Of a DNA stretch of 64,000 bases, positions 58,082-64,000 are shown piece after piece. The stretch is taken from the NCBI GenBank assembly GCA_019137255.1, contig WPDH01000041.1, positions 1 to 64,000 on the forward strand. Reading direction: 5' to 3'. This stretch comes from Corinectria fuckeliana (taxonomy: Eukaryota > Ascomycota > Sordariomycetes > Hypocreales > Nectriaceae). The notes under the pieces are model-generated. The model was not told where the DNA came from. It saw only the letters and a list, made by a program, of their open reading frames with translations, and did no database searches. Both the position numbers and the translations under genes were made by a program. Every line of letters starts with the position of its first letter. Position 1 is the first letter of the stretch.

Positions 58082-59473
58082 ATTTTTTAACTTTTTTTAC
58101 CTATCTAAGTAATTAGTATAAATAGAAAGATAATAATAAACCTCTAATAAACCCCAGCTTAAATAAGTTATATACTAACACTAGGTTATATTATAAGCAG
58201 TATATACTAAGTGATAAAACCACTATAAATAAAACAAATTATACTAAAAATAATTAAGTTAGTAAAACTAGTATATAAACTAAAGCTAGGAGATATTAAG
58301 AAGAAGAGCTAAAAAACCTAATATAAGAAGTCTAAAAGTAATTATAACCTATTAGTAAAGCTGCCACCTAAGTTATATAGGCAGATTCTTAGTAATTAAC
58401 TAGTAATATAAGAGTAGTAAACCCTAATATTAGTACACAGCTTAAATATATAAGATTTCTTAAAGATTTTAGCTAAATAGTAGGTAGTATAAACAGAGCT
58501 AATATACTAACTAGTTTAACACCTTATAAGTAATCTTAGGTAGGATTAAGAAAAACCTTTTACTTATAACTATATAGTACTACTTAAGAATACTATAAAG
58601 GTAAAGGTTAATAACTAGATTTATACTATAAAGTTAGAAAACAGCTTTTAACCTAACTGTACTAATATATAAAAAATTAAATAGTTTATAACTAAGCTTT
58701 ATATAGCTAGATAGACTAAATAGTATAACTATAAGAGAAACCTTATTAACCTAACCTAGTAGGACTATCTTAACTTTATTTATAAGAGATATATTAATAT
58801 AAGCTTATAAGAGAGGTAACTATAAGATAAATTAATAAAAATCTAATAGTATAACAACTAGTTGCTAATAGACTATTTTAACTTGTAAACTGTCTTATAT
58901 AACTTTATAAGCATTTTAGACCTTAAAGACTAGGTAAACCTAGCTTACTAATATTATTATAAGCTTAAGAACTAGCTAAAAAGAGAAATAGACTATTAGA
59001 AGGTTAATCTTCTATAGGTGTAAGATATAGCTAATAAGACAGAGAGGCTATAATTATATATTTAATATAACTATAAGTTATAAAGTAAAAAGCGAAAATA
59101 TAAACCTAGTAACTACACCTAAGAGAGGTTTAAAAAGACTACTAATATAAGATAAGCTAAAGGCTAAGACCTTAGAGAAATATAAAATAATATAAGAAAT
59201 TATATATACTTTTAACTATTTAAGAACTTACTCTTAGCTAACCTACTAGTAAACTGCCCTATATATAGCAAAGGATTAACTAACTAACTAAGAGTGTAGT
59301 ATTATAATTATAATAAGACTAAGCATTTAGTAAGAGATTATTAGGCGGCTAAAAGAAACTCTAGTATTAACACTAACTAGATGCTAAGCTTACCTCTAGT
59401 AAAAGTACAATTTATAAGTATATAAGTAAAAAAGCTAAACTTCTTAGGAAACAAGTAAGCGCTAAAAACACTA
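57870..59473 (+). mobile_element. LTR retrotransposon B4, 5' part, plus strand
   Basis: 5' LTR 57870-58081, then leader and gag collinear with B1 13,536-14,929, including the zinc knuckle at about 59,300 with its His codon intact. It is cut by A3 at 59,474; the remainder would lie beyond the window. Confidence 0.88.
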
Positions 59474-59678
59474 TATAAGAGTTAGTCTCACTAGGGTGTA
59501 AATATAAAGATTATAAAGGTAGGTCTTTATATATTATAAAGCTTTTACTTAATAAGTATTTAGCAAGTGCTTATCTAGTGTTTTTAAAAAGGCTGCTAGC
59601 TTACTATTTAGGCAAGCCCTAAGGTTAAGCCTTAAAGGCTTATATTAGGTGTTAATAATATTAGTGCTAACTATTATA
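59474..59678 (-). repeat. A3 3' LTR
   Basis: 205 bp, TATAAGAG...CTATTATA. Confidence 0.9.
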
Positions 59679-60491
59679 ATTACTCTCTCCTCTTTTAAGC
59701 CTTATCCTAAAGTGTTATTCTTTATAATAAAAAGTTTATTATTTTCCTATATATATAGTGATTTACTAACTATATAAAAATAATATAGCCTATTATTAGG
59801 TTTATTATAATTTAAGTGTTATATAAGCAGTTATTAAGCTATCACGTGAGGGCCCACTTATTTTACACTCTAAATGTTTATTTTAGGTTTTTATTTACTC
59901 TAAGTTTAGGATTCTCTCTTTCTTATAACCTTTTTTAGAACTCTCTTATTTATAGTTAATATATTAGTTTTTTCTCTTAACTTTATGTTTTTTCCTTTAA
60001 TTAGTCCTCACCCTCTTAATATTATCTTTGCCTGCTTACTAAGTGTTTAGCTCTTATATACTAATATTAATCCTTAGAGTTACAGCTATAATATTAAAAG
60101 AGTTTTACACTTAGGCTAAAGTTAATTTCCCCTTCTTAGATAAGAAGTTTTCTAGAATACCTTCTAGTAGTATTCTCTACTCTTATTATATCTAACAGAA
60201 ATACTATTTCTTCTTATATTCTTATATATATAGTTCTCTTATTTCCTACTATACTATCTATAAAGTCTTAAATAAGTGATATAGCTAGGTATATATTATA
60301 AGTGCTTAGTAAGCTGTGAGCGCTTATACTAATTTTGTGATAATAGATTCCTACTAAGTTAGTCCTTATAGTATAATAGTATTAGAACTTTTTTTACTAC
60401 TTTTCTTACTATAACTAGAATAATAAGAAGGAGAGTATTTCTACTGTTAGCTACTAGCATATTATCTGTACTATCTATACTATTACCACTA

Positions 60492-60551
60492 AGTCTCCCC
60501 CCCCACTTATAGACTGCCCCCCCTTCTAGACTACCTTTTCCACTAAAATAT
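60492..60551 (+). repeat. Left TIR of the TA-flanked element
   Basis: Inverted match to 63160-63219. Confidence 0.85.
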
Positions 60552-61245
60552 TAATACTTTAAAATTCTATATTAAATTAGATTAGTTACTAAAAATTGTA
60601 AAAAGTTAACTATATAATTTTTAAATATAAAAAAGACTATCTTTAAGATTTTAAGACTTTTTACCTAAGAATAAGCTAATAATAGGAAAAAGAAAGTTAG
60701 TTAAGATTTACTAGTAGTTTACTAGTAAGTCTTAATAGAAATTTATTAGTACTAATTTTTAAAAATAGATAATAAAAATCTTTTAAAAATCTTATAATTT
60801 TACACTAAAATCTAGTATTATAAAAATAGTTTTCTTTTAAAGATAATCTTTATAATTAAAAAGTTATTAAAGAATATCCTTAAAATAATTCTTTAGAAAA
60901 TAGAATTTAGCTTTTTTTTTAAATATAACTTATAATAATAAGAAAAGGATTTATTAGGATTTTCTTTTAGTATTATATTTATTCTTAAAAGCTAAAAATA
61001 TTTTTCTAATATTAAATTTCCTTTCTTAACCTTCTGTGAACATTTAATAGTTACCCCTACTATGTCTTAGTCACACCCCTAAAATCCATTCTAACCTGAC
61101 CAACTTTCTCTATAAACCTTCTTTACCCCCTTTCCGCTCCCGCATCATCACTGTGTCGCATACGATATGCGGGCTGGGCGAAATAGAGGATATTAAGGTT
61201 GTGAACTGTCCCCCTTCTCCCCCCGAGGAAAATTTTTCACTGTGA

Positions 61246-62634
61246 AACCCGCTCCCACCGCAGGCTGAGCCCGGTACGGAAACGACCCGCGATCGATTCG
61301 AAGATCTTGTCATCGAGACCAAACATAAACTCGAAGCAATCGTCCCGGGAGCTGCTTTTCCCTTGGTCTGGGGAATAGTAGCGACCCTAGCCGACGCTGC
61401 CACAAGCCGTGCCCGACGCGCAAGCGGCGAGATCCCGATCTCGCCGTCCCTCACAGAAACAATCACAACTGCTGTCGAAAAAGCAGTGTCAGCTGCCCTT
61501 CAGAAATCACCCGTTAAGGCCCCGACCTGGGCCCAAGTCGCTCGCAACAAGGGGACGCTCCTGTCCCCAACAGCACCAATATCGAAGGTAATCCCCCCTC
61601 ACCTCAGCAGGGAGATTATCATCAGGTCGCCTAGTATGGCTCCTGATATCGCGTCCCGCACACTATCAGATACTATAACGATTATCAACCGTACCCTCCC
61701 GAGGGGTCATCCCTCGCCCGTAGTGGCCTCACGCCGCCTCCCCAGTGGGGACGTTATAGTCCTCTTTCGCGGACCGATCACGGATCTCCCAAAGGATGAT
61801 GCTTGGATCCCTACCGTCTTCGGTACGGGTGCGCATCGGGTCCCAAGGCAGTTCGTCGTGGTTGCTAAGGGAGTCTCAACTAGCCGCACGGGAGGCTCGC
61901 TTGAGGACCTTGCAGCAGACATCCAACAAGCGAATGGCGTTAAGGTGCACGCTGTGAAACCGTTGCGAAGCCGCCGCGCGGCCGGACCCCGCCGGTCACT
62001 AGTCATATCATTGACTGAACCAACAGATGCGAACAAACTCTGCGACCAAGGCACGATCGTGGCCGCAGAGGTTTGTCAGACCGAGCCCTATTCAGGGGAG
62101 ATTCAACCTAGGCAGTGCTTCAAGTGCTTCCGCTTCGGACACATCGCGCGGTACTGTCAGGAACGGGCCGGGTGCGGCCGCTGTGGGGGGGCTCGCCATG
62201 CAAGAGATATGGTATGCCCTGCCTCTACCGGCGAGATCCCTTCAGCGTGTTGCAACTGTAACGGCTCGCACCCGGCGTGGTCCCGCGCGTGCCGCGTGGT
62301 GCAGAAGGAGTGGGAACAAGCGAGGAATGCCTACACAGAGAGACCTACACGGTTTAGTATTCCAAGCGAGCAGTACGGACGCGTAGCGTGCCCGCCACAG
62401 GATACAGCGGCATCAACACTAACACTAACCACAGCACCAAACTACCCTGCCCGGAGGGGGCCCAGGCGGCCCCCAAAGCGGCCTCGGGCTGGACCAGACC
62501 TAGGTCCAGGTCTGACCCCTACGGTGTTTAGTCTAATTGACCGATTGAGAGAGCAAATGCTATCGAAAGTTAGAGATGGCACGCTAATGCCAGTCAGCGA
62601 TGAGGATGATGCCTGGGAGGATGAGGATGAGTAG
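61246..62634 (+). CDS. LINE ORF1 protein (gag-like, CCHC zinc knuckles), start codon lost or truncated
   Basis: Open frame between TGA 61243-61245 and TAG 62632-62634, about 460 codons. It begins NPLPPQAEPG without an ATG; the first in-frame ATG is at about 61,636, too late to be the natural start. The same frame is also open upstream of the TGA (GEIEDIKVVNCPP), and a CGA-to-TGA change could explain the stop. The N-terminal half is helical/Ala-rich (EKAVSAALQKS, TWAQVARNKG). The C-terminal half has CFKCFRFGHIARYC (CX2CX4HX4C), then CGRCGGARHARDMVC and CCNCNGSHPAWSRAC, typical ORF1 nucleic-acid-binding knuckles of fungal Tad1/I-like LINEs, then VQKEWEQARNAYTERPTRF and an acidic end, DEDDAWEDEDE. 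It could bind LINE RNA, but needs ORF2 from elsewhere. Confidence 0.75.
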   Translation, partial: NPLPPQAEPGTETTRDRFEDLVIETKHKLEAIVPGAAFPLVWGIVATLADAATSRARRASGEIPISPSLTETITTAVEKAVSAALQKSPVKAPTWAQVARNKGTLLSPTAPISKVIPPHLSREIIIRSPSMAPDIASRTLSDTITIINRTLPRGHPSPVVASRRLPSGDVIVLFRGPITDLPKDDAWIPTVFGTGAHRVPRQFVVVAKGVSTSRTGGSLEDLAADIQQANGVKVHAVKPLRSRRAAGPRRSLVISLTEPTDANKLCDQGTIVAAEVCQTEPYSGEIQPRQCFKCFRFGHIARYCQERAGCGRCGGARHARDMVCPASTGEIPSACCNCNGSHPAWSRACRVVQKEWEQARNAYTERPTRFSIPSEQYGRVACPPQDTAASTLTLTTAPNYPARRGPRRPPKRPRAGPDLGPGLTPTVFSLIDRLREQMLSKVRDGTLMPVSDEDDAWEDEDE

Positions 62635-62938
62635 TGCGAGCGACTTAGACCCGACCTGGGATCGATTAAATACCGGCACACAATTCGGGCTAAGCCCTAT
62701 AAGGACTTGTTATTACGGGCACGCGATTAGCTTTTCTTGTAAAGCAGACCTGCTTATAACCTATATCACTATGTACATATACTAAGCCTGACTCGCTTCC
62801 CCCTTAGGTGAGAGTAGTAAGGGGTTTTTTATCTTATAGCTTACTATAAGAGTTTTTCCCTCTTATTATAGATTAGTCTAAGTTACTTAGAAGAAGGACT
62901 AGATAGCTATAAGCTAAATCAGGTATAAATAAATAAAT
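62635..62938 (+). other. 3' untranslated region and tail of the half-LINE
   Basis: Non-coding, increasingly AT-rich after 62,800, ending in ATAAATAAATAAAT. It presumably contains the sequence recognised by the ORF2 protein supplied in trans. Confidence 0.6.
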
Positions 62939-63159
62939 AAATTTCCTTTCTTATTACTTTAAAAACTAACTTTTAAGTTACTTAAGAAATTATATATAAA
63001 ATCTTAATACTTACTTAAGTATTTATTTAAGAGCTAAAAAAGCTATAAAATCTAATTTTATATTTTCTTTTATATAAGATTATTTAAAGTTTTAGTTAGT
63101 TTTAAATTATAAAGTTATCTTATAGATAGCTTAATTTATTATTAAATCTTTAAATATAT

Positions 63160-63219
63160 ATATTTTAGTAAAAAAGGTAGTCTAAAAGAGGGGGCAGTCT
63201 ATAAGTAGGAGAGGAAACT
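63160..63219 (-). repeat. Right TIR of the TA-flanked element
   Basis: Inverted match to 60492-60551. Confidence 0.85.
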
Positions 63220-63399
63220 TATATAGTAAAACCTTATTAAGTTTACTAAGAACCCTATAGGTATTTATATTTAGGGTAGTAATATATATTTATTTACATA
63301 CTAGAAAGCAGTTACTTCCACCTAGATTTAAGCTTTACACGCTAAGATTAAATTTAGTTTAATTAACTATAAGAACTAGTTAGTTCTACAGGCTTATCT

Positions 63400-63748
63400 A
63401 GCATTTATAATACTCTTATATCACTATAACAACTCTATCCTCTAACTCCTATTATTAGCCCTCTATACCCTAGCAGTCACTAAGTATACACTCACTATTA
63501 AGATATCTAATAAGAGTTCTACTTATGCTTTTCCTAACAATTTTTCTAAGGCTATCTAGGCCTCTATTATTTAGTATTGTGATAATAGGGCTCTTAAGCT
63601 ATCTGTTTCTTTTGTGGGTATAGCACCTCTCTGCTGTAGTAACTAACTAGCTCCTAACTGTTCTTATAATAATAAGAGCTTAGCGTGTAGTGATAGCATA
63701 TTTAGTAATTCTCCTCGTCGCAGTTTAGTTTATTCTCTAGCCCCTTCT
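63400..63748 (-). pseudogene. Family A accessory ORF, A3 copy (3' part)
   Basis: Minus-strand frame from 63,748 reads GAREQTKLRRGELLNMLSLH, then LLLQEQLGASQLLQQRGAIP, TKETDSLRALLSQYQIIEAQ and ALEKLLGKAQVELLLDIL, with only TAA/TAG at Gln positions. It is the best-preserved witness of this ORF. The N-terminal part lies beyond the A4 insertion. Confidence 0.55.
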
Positions 63749-64000
63749 TATAATAGTTAGCGCTGACTCTGTTAACACCTAATATAAGCCTTTAGGGCTT
63801 AACCTTAGGGCTTGCCTAAATAGTAGGCTAGCAGCCCCTTTAAGAATGCTAGATAAGCACTTGCTAAATACTTATTAAGTAGAAGCTTTATAATATACTA
63901 ATACCTACCTTTATAATCTTTATATTTACACCCTAGTGAGACTAACTCTTATAATCCTTCTACTTTTATACCTTACCTAGGTTACTAGTGTGTAACACAA
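63749..64000 (+). mobile_element. LTR retrotransposon A4, 5' end, inserted in A3
   Basis: 5' LTR 63749-63953 (205 bp) followed by the family A leader (ACTTTTATACCTTACCTAGGTTACTAG). It is in the opposite orientation to its host A3. The left flank is CTTCT. The rest lies outside the window. Confidence 0.88.

Larger units (their letters stand above)
61029..62938 (+). mobile_element. Half-LINE: non-LTR element with ORF1 but no ORF2
   Basis: A 15-bp duplication (AAATTTCCTTTCTTA) flanks 1,910 bp: 61014-61028 and 62939-62953. The right end of the insert is a (TAAA)n-like tail just before the second duplication copy, as in target-primed reverse transcription. The only gene is ORF1, in the same orientation as the tail. 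ORF2 (endonuclease/RT), normally 3-4 kb between ORF1 and the tail, is absent. Unlike its host element it is mostly GC-rich and not RIP-mutated; only the last about 140 bases are AT-rich. Confidence 0.85.
60492..63219. mobile_element. TA-flanked TIR DNA transposon (Tc1/mariner/pogo-like, non-autonomous), nested in A3
   Basis: Bases 60492-60551 and 63160-63219 are inverted repeats of about 60 bp (AGTCTCCCC... with the shared core ACTTATAGACTGCCCCC and TAGACTACCTTTT), differing by C/T. Compared with A2, the intact site is CCACTATATAG; here TA is present on both sides of the element (60490-60491 and 63220-63221), so TA was duplicated. That is the hallmark of Tc1/mariner/Fot1-pogo elements. Once the half-LINE is removed only about 800 bp remain, with no transposase, so it is non-autonomous. 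The C-runs survive because RIP spares CpC. Confidence 0.85.
59474..63748 (-). mobile_element. LTR retrotransposon A3, 3' part, minus strand, nested in B4
   Basis: 3' LTR at 59474-59678, adjoining CACTA of B4 (B1 has TACTA at the same point, so the duplication is plausible, but the far side is outside the window). Internal sequence 59,679-60,491 and 63,220-63,748 is the reverse complement of A2 about 35,880-37,210, separated by a TIR element. A4 inserts at 63,748. The A3 accessory ORF is better preserved than that of A2. Confidence 0.88.

Noticed and set aside
60492..63219. ORF1 as cargo gene captured by the TIR transposon
   Set aside because: The 15-bp duplication and (TAAA)n tail show that the ORF1 segment arrived by its own LINE-type insertion.
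1..64000. CRISPR array, tRNA, rRNA or bacterial-type operon
   Set aside because: None seen. The short direct repeats are microsatellites or minisatellites, and the gene architecture is eukaryotic.

Overview
This window looks like a repeat-rich chromosome part of a filamentous ascomycete (Pezizomycotina). The evidence is: short GT-AG introns of 62-69 bases with CTAAC/CTGAC-type branch sites; fungal gene families (STAND/NLR N-terminal domain, class I terpene cyclase, CaiB/BaiF CoA-transferase, RecQ-type telomere-linked helicase); and about 50 kb of extreme AT-rich DNA with the signature of repeat-induced point mutation (RIP), in which CpA has become TpA and CAA/CAG/TGG codons have become TAA/TAG. 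The telomere-linked helicase wreck hints at a subtelomeric origin.

Bases 1-10,800 are a GC-balanced island. In order: an AT-rich relic (1-534); a deletion derivative of a Mutator-like element with 65-bp inverted repeats (535-1471); a two-exon conserved fungal gene of unknown function (1881-2878); a two-exon gene with only the N-terminal domain of a STAND protein (3274-3869); a broken terpene cyclase that keeps the NSE metal-binding motif (about 4059-4767); three pieces of a RecQ-like helicase, out of order and one of them inverted (5444-7060); a 24-bp minisatellite (7240-7515); an apparently intact four-exon class III CoA-transferase (8076-9918); and an unassigned GC-rich tail.

Bases 10,815-64,000 are a nested pile of RIP-degraded transposons. 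Two Ty3/gypsy LTR families can be delimited exactly by LTRs and target-site duplications. Family A has 205-bp LTRs: A2 at 29,869-37,417, A3 and A4 partial, and two solo LTRs. Family B has 211-212-bp LTRs: B1 at 13,325-21,068; B2 at 27,756-43,054, split by A2; B3 at 47,610-55,359; B4 partial. Older gypsy relics lie between them. The deepest nest, at the right end, is: gypsy relic, then B4, then A3, then a TA-flanked TIR element, then a half-LINE that carries ORF1 but no ORF2 inside a 15-bp duplication.

Most interesting points: (1) family B carries, between pol and its 3' LTR, a roughly 500-codon gene on the antisense strand, cysteine-rich at one end and basic/serine-rich at the other, present in three copies and much less RIP-damaged in B1 than the pol of the same element; (2) family A carries a different, sense-strand coiled-coil-like ORF in the same place; (3) the half-LINE is a fungal parallel to mammalian HAL1 elements; (4) the scrambled helicase. 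Apart from the CoA-transferase, the 311-aa gene and perhaps the short STAND gene, I see no intact host gene.
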